A DNA stretch of 24,212 bases from Acanthamoeba castellanii str. Neff (Eukaryota; Discosea; Longamoebia; Acanthamoebidae), in NCBI RefSeq assembly GCF_000313135.1, contig NW_004457699.1, positions 1 through 24,212 of the forward strand, in the 5' to 3' direction. Position numbers and translations under genes: made by a program. Positions 1 through 7,909 of the stretch are shown here, piece after piece. Under the pieces are notes generated by a model that did not search any database, had not been told where the DNA came from, and saw only the letters and a program-made list of their open reading frames with translations. The number at the start of each line of letters is the position of its first letter. Position 1 is the first letter of the stretch.

Positions 1-776
1 TGAAATGAGAGGTCCAGTCATTTTGAAAAGTGATTTTGTTTGTGAGTTTAAGCTCATAAAAATAGTTTTGACAACACACAAATGGTTTTAATTTAATAAT
101 AGCAAGACAAAATTGGGAGCATCTTGAGAAATGGCAGATTAAAATACCATTTCTATCATGTACATGTTTTGGTACACTTACTTTATCACGTTTTTTTCGG
201 TCCTTTCCTGAACGGCTGGCACACAGAAACCATAAAAGGAAAAATCAAGGCTGCTGGGATTTAACTGGACAAAAAGTCAATTTTTATTCTTTACACAAGC
301 AATTCAAGAGGGGCTGTTTGTCACATCTCAGTGTGGAGAGTGCCCTTCATCTCTTACTTCTTGGCCTCCTGAGGAGGTGGCATGTCCTGCAGTTTCAAAG
401 CATAATGGGCTTTGATAATAGCATGTATGCAATGGGGCAGTTACTGCCTTCAACAGTTCCTTGTTGTTGGCCATGGCTGATGGCAGGGTGACTTCATTCT
501 TCACATGGAGCACTATTCCTGAAGATAAAATTCCACCACAACAAAGCTCCATCACACACTGATAAAAGCACTTTTAACTCCACACATTCCAAGTTTTTAT
601 GAACTCTTTTTCGTCTCAAGTCCCTCAAAATCACTTATCAGCATTGGTCTAGCATGTCAAAATCACACATGCAGATCCAAATCTTCAAAACTGCCCTGTA
701 AATCAAAAATGTCAAATCTCACACGATTTTAGCACAACAAAAATTCCACAGTCATTTGTGACCTCTCATTTCAAAT
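1..776. mobile_element. Possible decayed element bounded by 14-bp inverted repeats
   Basis: The first 14 bases (TGAAATGAGAGGTC) recur as an exact reverse complement at 763-776. The stretch between is AT-richer than the rest of the window and holds only about five CpG by eye. No transposase is recognisable. A short minus-strand frame ending at a TAA at 354-356 finishes with residues that look protein-like (KLQDMPPPQEAKK), and a second frame upstream of it (about 420-555) may be its frameshifted continuation. The left repeat starts at the first base of the window, so the left flank and any target duplication cannot be seen. It could be a MITE-like element or simply a coincidence of a short repeat. 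Confidence 0.35.
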
Positions 777-1188
777 GACCACAAGTTAGAATCTCTGTGT
801 ATGCAAGGTGAGTAGGTGTGGTTGGTACATTAAAATGAAAAGGGCTGGTGTACTTTTTTCTGAAGGCCAACAGTGAGAAGTCTGTTTTGAAAAATCATCT
901 CTGTTTTGATGTTTTATGTTTTGACACACCTTTTTTGCTGGTTTCTGTACATGCCTTTGATCTGCTCCCAACTTTCTATGCACAGTGTGTGGGATGTTGT
1001 AAGACTGTTGTAGGAGTGTTGGGAAATGGACTGGCTGAGTCTCAGGTAGATGGGCCTCAGGGAGGTCCTAATCCAAGTTGTGTCAGAAGAAGTCCCTTTA
1101 AATCCCATTTCCCTCCAGATTTCGTATGGCAGGATGGAGGCAAACTCTGGCAGCTGGCAGAGCAGGGGCTCTGCCACATACCCCCCAA
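777..1188. other. CpG-poor stretch with no recognised gene
   Basis: No protein or RNA could be recognised in this interval. Both strands have short open frames without family signatures. It belongs to the same CpG-depleted block as its neighbours, with one CpG by eye. It may be the 3' flank of the chromodomain remnant that follows on the minus strand. Confidence 0.5.
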
Positions 1189-1408
1189 CTAAGATAGAAT
1201 GGTTGGAGTTCTGCCTCCCAGCCCATGGCTGTCAAGGTAGTCTTGGACAAGTCAATTGGCTTGAACATTGTCAGCATTTACCCACAAGTCATCATGTGTG
1301 GTGGAGCCAACCCATTGCACCTTGTACTTGTGACCTGTCTTCTGGTCATGATGGTCAACAATAGCTTTGACTTTGTATTCCTCCTCTTTTGCTTCAGGAG
1401 AGGGTGGC
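1189..1408 (-). pseudogene. Chromodomain remnant (C-terminal end of a lost gene or retroelement)
   Basis: Read on the minus strand, this frame shows a chromodomain of about 50 residues: it opens EEEYKVKAIVDHHD, continues with KYKVQWVG, and has DDLWVNADNV where a typical chromodomain has a W-E-P-x-x-N-L segment. The aromatic cage positions Y, W and W/V are plausible. The frame carries one in-frame TGA at 1252-1254 (after residues DNVQAN), and ends at TAG 1189-1191 about 20 codons later. Chromodomains at a C-terminus are typical of chromovirus (Ty3/gypsy) integrases, but no integrase core or GPY/F segment was found upstream, so this may also be a remnant of a cellular chromodomain protein. The TGA fits decay of a CGA arginine codon. 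Confidence 0.6.
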
Positions 1409-1688
1409 ACTGAGGATCAACGTTGGGAGTATTGTATCAATGTGCAATAAACAACACCCCCAGGCATGACCCATTTGGTTGATCCTGGTGGCATCTATGG
1501 CAATATCCCAACAATGGAGCAAATGGTGCAACGTGTTGGTGTTTCTGCTGGACTACCTGATCAACATAAGGTTGGTGTTGAAGGAATGGTATGTGATGCT
1601 GTGTGACTATGGGTACCACATGCGCTGCTGCACACACTAATGTGAACTCATGCACACCTACACATCACACATGCTCTTGCAGCCCACC
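1409..1688. other. Degenerate CpG-poor stretch, no gene recognised
   Basis: Short frames on both strands are open for up to 70 codons but show no domain. Dense TG and CA dinucleotides suggest a formerly CpG-richer sequence. It may be eroded upstream sequence of the ankyrin-like fragments. Confidence 0.4.
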
Positions 1689-2314
1689 ATGGATCTCATG
1701 CACTGGTCAGAAAGTGGGCTGCAGTTGGCATCCAGCGCAATCTACACAATCATGCACAGTGGCAGGCTGGAGATGCTCAAGGTGTTCATGTACACCCATG
1801 ATGAGCACATGCAGAAGTGAGTGAAGTGACAGATCAAGCCCAAGCATTATGTGCTGGCCACTCAGGCATGAGTGGGACCTTGGGCCATTCAAGATCACCA
1901 CAATGTTGATCCACAGCCATTGCATGTTCAACCTGCTGTTTCGACATGATGCATCACCACTGCACCATCAGCAGTCATGTACTTGGTGCAAACCACCACA
2001 TGCTTGGCCAGTTCTGGGTTGCCACTTTCAATGGCCTTGAGTGCAATGGAGTAGCAATCCTACACTTCCCTGTTGCATGCCTTGAAGAATTCCAAGTTGC
2101 CTCATCCACAGAATATGGCGTGTGGGACTTGGTGAGACATTTTGTCAACAACAACCTGGATGTCATCCAGCACAGTTATCAGGACATGATCGCCAGACAA
2201 TGGGTCTTCAGCAGCCAATGCATCATGACTGCCTCACTCAAACAGGAACTCATTGGCAGTGACAATGTGGAGATCATGGACTGGTTGTGTTCACAATTCA
2301 GACACCATGACTGA
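1689..2314 (+). pseudogene. Broken ankyrin-repeat-like protein fragments
   Basis: Two plus-strand blocks look like ankyrin-type helices. Block one (1689-1820) contains IMHSGRLEMLKVFMYTHDE, resembling the G-x-L-x-x-L-K/V-x-L-L part of an ankyrin unit. Block two (best from about 2060 to 2314) contains VWDLVRHFVNNNLDV and DNVEIMDWLCSQF, similar to the divergent ankyrin units common in Acanthamoeba and its giant viruses. The blocks lie in different frames with stops between, so no intact protein exists. The second block runs 14 bases into the tRNA-like sequence. Calling these ankyrin repeats is an inference from pattern; an HMM search could fail to support it. Confidence 0.4.
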
Positions 2315-2383
2315 GAGGACTAAGGTGCTGGATTGCTAATCCAGTGGGGTTTCCCTATGCAGGTTTGAATCCTGCTGGGGTTG
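2301..2383 (+). tRNA. tRNA-Ser(GCT)-like sequence, probably a pseudogene or SINE head
   Basis: All arms of a serine tRNA can be drawn. The acceptor GACACCA (2301-2307) pairs with TGGGGTT (2376-2382) with one mismatch. The D arm is ACT/GGT, and the anticodon stem CTGGA/TCCAG flanks loop TTGCTAA with anticodon GCT at 2335-2337. A long variable arm (GGGG-TTT-CCC) is typical of serine. The T stem GCAGG/CCTGC flanks loop TTTGAAT. The normal T loop is TTCGAAT; the C-to-T change removes the conserved C56 that pairs with G19, and is exactly the change expected from deamination of a methylated CpG. A working tRNA is therefore doubtful. It could also be the 5' head of a tRNA-derived SINE. Confidence 0.6.
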
Positions 2384-2612
2384 TTGGGTGGCTTGAGGGA
2401 GAAGGTTGGGTTTGATTCCCAAGTGAGTTCCTCACAGCAATAGCCAGTTACCCCCTGCCTCATAGCATAGTCTGGTGTAATGCACCCTTGAGCCACCTTT
2501 TTATTGGCTTTGTGCCAAAGAAGCAGTTGTGGTGCATGCACTTTGAGTGATCCAGGGCCATGCTGTCCATTGTGAGAGGGAGACATGAGCACCAGTTCAA
2601 CTTTTTCCCAAC
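2384..2612. other. Non-coding stretch after the tRNA-like sequence
   Basis: No gene is recognised. A second T-arm-like hairpin sits at 2406-2422 (TTGGG/CCCAA around loop TTTGATT), preceded by an A-box-like segment, but no anticodon arm lies between them. This would suit a SINE body or a truncated second tRNA. No CpG was seen in this interval. Confidence 0.4.
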
Positions 2613-3124
2613 CTGCAGTCATCCCTTGTCCACATCATATCTGACATGGATAAGCACCCACAGGCACATATGGCAGGTTTGGAGTGTGTAGTGGTTGTTC
2701 CTGATGCAGCTCCAACACACATAGCCCTCACACACTTGGCATCCATGATTGCTTCACACTGCCTGGCATTGGAGGTGGTGAATATGTCATTGATTGCAAT
2801 GCCAGAATCTACTGGATGATGGCCAAGCATCTGAGCACTGGACAACCCATCACCTTTGTGCTGGAGAATCTGCTCCTTCTCTTCAATGCGCTCACCAACG
2901 TGTCAATCATCAATGGCGATGGTGACACAGGCATTGTGTGACATGTGGGCATTGACATGCAACCCAGTCTGCTGTTCCCCACAGAGATGGATGTCTACAG
3001 GATGTGCATTGGTGATGCACCTGAGAGGATTGTGGTCACCCATGTCACATTTCATCAGTGCACTGTGTGCCCCTACCTGGATCTGGTGGAGTTGTTGGTG
3101 ATGCAGGCTGCTGAAGTGCTCTGA
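2613..3124 (+). pseudogene. Unrecognised protein-like frame, interrupted
   Basis: A plus-strand frame from about 2613 reads as a plausible protein (for example SSLVHIISDMDKHPQ) and then appears to shift frame near 2780-2800. The continuing frame runs to TGA 3122-3124 and includes MMAKHLSTGQPITFVLENLL and MDVYRMCIGDAPERIVVTHV. One in-frame TGA at 2939-2941 sits where CGA would restore the frame. No family was recognised. The final stop abuts the stop of the opposing minus-strand frame (3125-3127), a very tight convergent arrangement. Only three CpG were seen in the interval. Confidence 0.4.
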
Positions 3125-4131
3125 CTAGTCATGCCTGATGAGGGTGCTGACGAACTGAATGTGCCATCTGACAAGGGCGATGGGCTGCCATACTGTGTGA
3201 ACTAACTGTGTGATCTGTTGCCGTTTTTTGACACGACCACTGGGCACCATTACCTCGCCTACACCATTGGTGGTGAGCAGGGCATTGTGTTGGCATGCAT
3301 TGTTGATTGAAATCAAACTGCATTTTTGGATTCAACTATGCGCCTTGTTGCACACCTGGCGCATGTAATCCATGAACACGTTGAGCACACAGATCCTTAC
3401 ATTGCAATCCCATCTCCCTTCGCCGCCAACTGCCTTGCACACGCGATCATTGATCTCCAGGTAGAGCTTCCATGCGCACACTGGATGTTCAATAACACGC
3501 TCAATGAGGTCGACCTTGGAATCTGCAATAAACAGTTCGTTGATTCTCTGCATGTGCCTGCAGGGCACGTGAAAGCGTCTCATGTTGGGCCTGAGTTCTT
3601 TCTGTGGCTTGAGGTGGATCTCATCACTGTAGTCATTGAATTGCATGATTGGGGTGCGCAATCTGGGCTCCACAACGATGCTGATCAAATCACGCTCAAG
3701 CCAGCTTATATTGACCCAGCGCGGCATTGGCACCTGGAAACGCAGCGCCACTGTGTAGAGATTGGGTAGCGCTTGCATGATATCCTACTGTTTTCCAGAG
3801 CATTGGACGTGTCAATCTTCTGCGTGCGCTCGTTGAAATGGCAGGTGTAGATGTCAGCGACGATCGCTCGCACGGCCCATGGCTCAAGATCATCAACCTT
3901 CACGTGTCCGTAGGAAAGGCCGGCACTGCGGCCGCCATCATGGCCAGGTTCATGTTGATCGCCTGGCCGCCGGCCATCAAAAGCTGGGCATTGAGGTGGC
4001 GATCCGCACCCAGCATCCTTCGGAAGAGTTGTCCGTGGTCCATGGTCGACCGCGTTCCAGATCTCGATGCCATCCGACGTGCCGATCGCGAATATGTCCC
4101 TGGTGCCATTGAATGCGATGCTGTTGTCCAT
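3125..4131 (-). pseudogene. Frameshifted minus-strand protein; N-terminus resembles a beta-propeller blade
   Basis: The minus strand is protein-like throughout but in several frames. The first ATG (4131) gives MDNSIAFNGTRDIFAIGTSD followed by GIEIWN. This matches the first blade of PROPPIN/WD40 proteins, in which a phrase of the type SFNQD..CFA.GT..GF.IYN is common. After about residue 30 another frame takes over (MLGADRHLNAQLLMAGGQ), then a third (VDDLEPWAVRAIVADIYTCH), then 3778-3332 with a 148-codon frame (RWVNISWLERDLISIVVEPR), then 3316-3125. The middle and C-terminal parts were not recognised; they do not look like further propeller blades. The boundary between CpG-poor and CpG-rich DNA falls inside the 3' end of this frame set. 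It is either a decayed gene or two fused fragments. Confidence 0.4.
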
Positions 4132-4187
4132 TGTGGGAAAAGTGGCAAGTGTTTAAAACGATCCGGCCTCTTATTTGCTCTCTTTCG

Positions 4188-5030
4188 ACCGGACCCAAGG
4201 CGACGGTGCGCTACCGTCGTGCCGTGCCCGGTGGCGTCCATCTCGCGCCTGCCCTGGGCGCACCAATTATCGTGCGCACCAACGATAGGCGCCGGATGCT
4301 GATCCTGGACGATTTCCAGGGCTCGTGTCTCGCGGAGATGATCTTCAGATCCGACATCCTGACTATCGCGTGCACGCGCGAGTGGATCGCCGTGGTGCTC
4401 GTGGACGAGGTCTACCTCTACGATTTCAATGTCCTCGCGACGCCACTGTATCGGGCGCTCACGTTTCACAATCCGACCGGTGCGATCGCCATCAACACCG
4501 ACAGGGTGCTCGCGTGTCCCGGCTAGATCATGGGCCACGTGCACGTCCGAGCGGGAGGCGGCGAGACCTCGTGGCGAGCCCACGACGAACCCATCGCCCG
4601 CATCGCCCTCGGCCACGTCGGGTTTTTCCTCCTTGCAACGGTGTCGGCACGCGGCACGATCCTGCGATTGTGGACCACCGATGGCTATCGGATCGCCGAG
4701 TTCGACTGCGGATCGCCCACCTACCTGACGATCTCGCCCGATTGTGAGTGGGTGCGTGCCACGTACGAGCACGGCGATGTGCACGTCTTTCGTGTGTCGG
4801 ACGGCACGACCGAGGGAGCTACCAGCTTTGCCACCGCCCACGATCTCACGTCGGCCCGTTGTACGTTCGGCCCTGATCGCACCGACACCGTCATCGCAAT
4901 CCTCCCCGCAAGTCACGAACGCGTTTTGCTTCGTTTCGACGAGCTCTTTGGCGGCGAGTGCCTCATGGAATCACGTCAGCCCCTCGAACCCGATCGTGCC
5001 ATGCGCCCGGCACTGACCAACTTGCCCTAA
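4188..5030 (+). pseudogene. PROPPIN (Atg18/WIPI-like) beta-propeller, 5' truncated and with an internal stop
   Basis: PROPPINs bind PI3P/PI(3,5)P2 on autophagic and endosomal membranes. The frame reads RRAVPGGVHLAP, then MLILDDFQGSCLAEMIFRSD, then WIAVVLVDEVYLYDF, NPTGAIAI and LACPG, which follows the Atg18 order (F/Y-R-R-x-x-P-G-G-x; W-D-D-x-x-G-x-C-x-x-E-x-x-F; V-V-L-x-x-x-x-Y-x-Y-x-F; P-N-P-x-G-x-x-A-x-x; A-x-P-G). After TAG at 4524-4526 the same frame continues GHVHV, SWRAHDEPIARIALG, LLATVSARGTILRLW and RIAEFDCGS. The last lies where PROPPINs have the lipid-binding FRRG; here both arginines are replaced, so phosphoinositide binding is unlikely. The first blade is missing on this strand but a first-blade-like sequence lies inverted just upstream (4131-4040). 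The region is CpG-rich. Confidence 0.7.
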
Positions 5031-5699
5031 AAGGCTTCTATTGTTGTTTTTTTTCAAGTCCAAGTTTTGGTAGATGTCGGGTTGTTCCTCCATGTTGGCT
5101 TGGTGGAAATAGACGTCATACTGGCCCGGCAGCTGATCGTACGCCACCGCTGCGGGCGTGCCGCGGGTGCGCGCCCACACATTGTAGGCCTGCCGCACCT
5201 GCGTGGCAGCCACCTCGGGATCCATCTTGCCCCACCCACAACACATCGCCGTACTCACAACGTGGTGGATGATGGGTGTCGCGGCGTTGATCTTGTCAAC
5301 CAAGCGGTGCACAAAGGAAGTGGGCAGGTGGAGAGGCTCGCTGTCGTTCACAAGTCTAGAACGTAAAAACGTTCGTAGACGCAAACGATTTCCGTGGTGT
5401 GTGTGGAGCCACTCCTTACGCGGTCTGCGCCATGCCGTAAGTCTTCATGGCAGGATCGGCGGCCTTCCACGTGATGGCTGTGCCCTCGTTGGTCACGTCA
5501 AAGGTGTAGGAGCCTGACAGGGGACCTCGGCGTTATCGACTGCCAGCGCCTTGATGGCTTTTTCCGGCATGAGGCCAAGAACGACGGTCCCGCCGTTGTA
5601 AATGGCGCAGAGGACCTTGAGTCCTGCTCGAGAGGGCGCTTCTCGCATTCATCCGCCCACACTGGCAAGGAATCCTTCTTCTCCTCTTGCTTCGGCGCA
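4971..5699 (-). pseudogene. Unknown spliced minus-strand gene, 5' truncated
   Basis: Two protein-like segments join cleanly through a 64-nt GT..AG intron (5419-5356). The upstream exon ends DPAMKTYGMAQTA and the downstream exon continues LVNDSEPLHLPTSFVHRLVD, with PGQYDVYFHQANMEEQPDIY near the end. Further upstream, AIYNGGTVVLGLMPEKAIKA and SYTFDVTNEGTAITWKAAD are separated by a one-frame shift near 5517-5525, and another shift near 5630 precedes KQEEKKDSLPVWADECE. The frame reads through to 4971, overlapping the convergent PROPPIN end by 60 bases. No family was recognised. At its 5' side it runs directly into the plus-strand kinase fragment at about 5700, so its start is missing. The usable intron suggests a nuclear eukaryotic gene. 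Confidence 0.45.
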
Positions 5700-6057
5700 G
5701 CGGCCTCAAGTCGTCCAACCTGCTTGTCGACGATTGCCTCGCGGTCAAGGTGGCTGATTTCGGGTTCGCACGCAGCAAGCAGGACAATGACACGCTCACC
5801 AACTGCGGCACGCCGGCATGGAGCGCGCCCGAGGTGCTCCAAGGTCAGCAATACGACGTCAAGGCCGACGTCTACTCGTTCGGCATCATCCTGTGGGAGC
5901 TCCTCACGCGCAAGCGTCCCTACGCCGACGAAAACTTCATGCGCGTCATCACCGCCGTCATTGACGGCAAGCGCCCGCCCATCCTGTCCGATTGCCCCGA
6001 CGACCTGCGCAGACTCATCGGAGCGGTGCTGGCACGCCAGGTTCGAACGTGACCGTG
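5693..6057 (+). pseudogene. C-terminal half of a TKL-type protein kinase domain
   Basis: The frame begins inside the catalytic loop: GLKSSNLLVDD corresponds to kinase D-L-K-S-S-N-L-L, but the HRD aspartate is lost (the sequence reads RSG). Downstream are the DFG motif (VADFGFARS), the activation segment end GTPAWSAPEVL, ADVYSFGIILWELLTRKRPY, and RPPILSDCPDDLRRLI. The expected R-C-W-H segment follows in the next frame at about 6020-6045 (ERCWHARFERD), so there is a frameshift. The DIRS-like element begins about 20 bases later. Kinases of this style, with DFGFAR and a C-terminal C-W-x-x-x-x-x-R-P, are abundant in Acanthamoeba and its giant viruses. The N-lobe is absent; the fragment cannot be active. 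Confidence 0.85.
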
Positions 6058-6092
6058 GTGTCGACAGGAAAAATTGGCGGGATTATCCCGTA

Positions 6093-6214
6093 GGGAGAAC
6101 ACTTCTGTTCTGTTTAATCTTTATTTATTATTTCTTTCAAGTCCGTTACAACGGAACCAGGAAAAGAAATAAAAGAGATTAAACACAATCCCCGTATTCA
6201 TCCTTTTTTCTCCA
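6093..6214. repeat. DIRS left inverted terminal repeat
   Basis: About 122 bp matching the reverse complement of 8359-8480 with a single indel (AACACTTCTG here against AACACCTTCTG). It includes an internal palindrome GTCCGTTACAACGGAAC at 6141-6157. The near identity of the two repeats suggests recent insertion or gene conversion, in contrast to the decayed interior. Confidence 0.92.
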
Positions 6215-6255
6215 CATCGTAGTATTGCTAGCCGTGAGGGTGGTGAGGGTGGGTG

Positions 6256-6345
6256 GTAACAGAAGTGTTCTCCCTACAGGATAATCCCACTTACCAGGGG
6301 TAACGTAGATTACCCCCTAGCAGGAGAACACTTCTGTTCTGTTAC
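6256..6345. repeat. DIRS internal complementary region
   Basis: This 90-bp block is complementary to both outer ends of the element placed end to end. Its left half (AGAAGTGTTCTCCCTACAGG and on to ATAATCCC) complements the left terminus, and its right half (CTTACCAGGGGTAACGTAGA and on to GGAGAACAC) complements the right terminus. Such a block is the template thought to join the ends into a circle in DIRS replication. The recombinase stop codon (6342-6344) lies inside it, as is usual for the family. Confidence 0.9.
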
Positions 6346-7586
6346 TCCTGAGGTGCTTCATTGTCATCACTGGAGTCCTGGCCAGTGTTGAAAAGGAGGT
6401 CAGTGTAGGAGCATGGGACCTGGTGCACCACATAGTGCAACCAGAAGGTCTCAGTGCTGCGCCATCCTCCTAGGCAGAAGATCATGTCAGGTTCAACACC
6501 AGTGTGCAGGCCAGCCATGACACCCAACTTTCAGAATGTCTTGGCCATGAAGATGTTGGGATCCAGGCCTGCCATGGAAGCTGTCTTCTTCAGCAGGCGT
6601 GTGCTCTTGTGTGGGGTGAGGGCTTCAACTGGGTGTGAGAGGGTGAAGATGAGTGGGCAGTTCCTGTGTCTGCAGCATAGTGAAGTTGTGTGCCATCTCC
6701 ACTCTTCAAATGTTCACACTGGGCAGCAGAGGTCATTGCTGCTCTGGTGGAGGGTGACTGTCTTACTGTCACCATTGTTGTTCTTGTGGCCAATGATTTG
6801 TATCTTGAGGAATTTCAACCTGTTGATGGTCTTGATGTTCATGTCCTTGAGGCCAGGTAGCGCTGTGGAGGCTACATGCAGTGTGCCTAGGATGCAGAGC
6901 ATGGTCAGCAGCTTGGAGTGGAGCTGCTGGAGTGAGAGGTGGTCGCCCCACTTGAGGAACAGGTCATGGAGTGCCCTGACATCAAAGACCTGGCCATTTT
7001 CAATTGGTTGAGTGGTGCATGCATGCATGATTGTGCAATGCAGGTGTGCAAGTAGAGGGTCTCTGGTGGGGGATGAGCCTGTCAGTTTGTAGAGTGTGGC
7101 AATGGCCACCAACATCAAGGCGAGGGTGGTGCCTGGTTGTTGGCCCACCCTAGTGGCACTCTTGAAGAAGCTTGCAATCACGCCCACTGCCTCCAATTCA
7201 GCCAGTGGGAAGTTGTGTCCATGCTTCCAGCAGTAATCATGGAAGTGGCATATGTAGCCCACATACCTCTTCCACATGGAGGTTGTGAGCATGTTGTTGA
7301 TCATGGCTACTGCTGCTGGTGACCAGCTGGTGGTGTGGTTAAGCCACAGATCCAATAGGCCACCCAGTGCCATCAATGGTTGTGTAGTGGCTCTGGTGTC
7401 CTGTGCTTGCTGAGGAACATCTCCTCCAATGCATGCAGTGGGATCAGTGTGTTGATCATGAGGTCCTTGAGGTCCTGGTGCCAGAGGCACCCACTCCACA
7501 TTGGGGTGATGATGGTGGCGGTGGCGCCCTGTGCTTGAACTAGCTGGAGCACTCAAGGGATGAGGGTGATTGGCAGGGCCACCCAA
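6342..7586 (-). pseudogene. DIRS tyrosine recombinase, two in-frame TGA codons
   Basis: The open frame from 7586 is convincing as recombinase from about 7420. The SAM-like core-binding part includes MWKRYVGYICHFHDYC and AELEAVGVIASFFKSAT, and the catalytic part includes LPGLKDMNIKTINRLKF. The C-terminal box GLHTGVEPDMIFCLGGWRS is followed by TETFWLHYV, which carries the H/W position and the nucleophilic tyrosine of tyrosine recombinases. Two TGA codons interrupt one continuous frame: 6714-6716 (after CCPV) and 6531-6533 (after KTF). The second sits at the arginine of the H-x-x-R motif, and the preceding histidine position is K/A-like, so the enzyme is dead. Both TGAs fit CGA arginine codons. 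The first 50 or so codons overlap the RNase H frame and may not be used. Confidence 0.85.
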
Positions 7587-7909
7587 CTGTTCTCCTGCAC
7601 CCAGTCCTGCATGAGGCAGTTGGTGGTGGCGCTCCCCAGTTTGAAGAAGTGGGAGTGGTAGTGTGGGAGCTGGGTGTTGTGGCCAGTGGCCATCTGGTCA
7701 ATGGTGTGGGGACCCCACTTCTCATCAATGGCCAGGAACATAGAGCAGTTCATCTTCCACTCATGGTGTGGGTGGAGACAACTGAGCCAGTCAGCATTCT
7801 CATTCTCCTTGCCAGGGAGATGGATCACAGCAAGTTGGAGGTTGTTGTCATGGCATACCACAACAATTTTCCACATGACAAGGTTGGCCCTCTGGCACCA
7901 CCCGCCCAT
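7373..7909 (-). pseudogene. DIRS RT/RNase H C-terminal remnant
   Basis: The frame starts mid-domain (MWKIVVVCHDNNLQLAVIHL) and contains PGKENENADWLSCL, the H-x-P-G-x-x-N-x-x-A-D-x-L-S end of a retroelement RNase H. It is followed by EWKMNCSMFLAIDEKWGPHT and the D-x-x-A-T-x-x-N-x-Q-L-P tail shared by DIRS and Ngaro elements. After TGA at 7553-7555 (a likely CGA) the frame continues VLQLVQAQGATATIITPMW, the conserved W-P-region of the same family, to a stop at 7373-7375. The reverse transcriptase that should lie upstream has been deleted at a junction near 7910. Confidence 0.85.

Noticed and set aside
2506..2525. Hairpin TTGGC-TTTGT-GCCAA as a possible terminator or viral 3' hairpin
   Set aside because: A 5-bp stem is too weak, and no gene end is tied to it.
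3900..4916. 338-codon open frame on the minus strand
   Set aside because: It runs antisense to the PROPPIN frame, has no domain, and its composition is that of an antiphase reading of GC-rich coding DNA.
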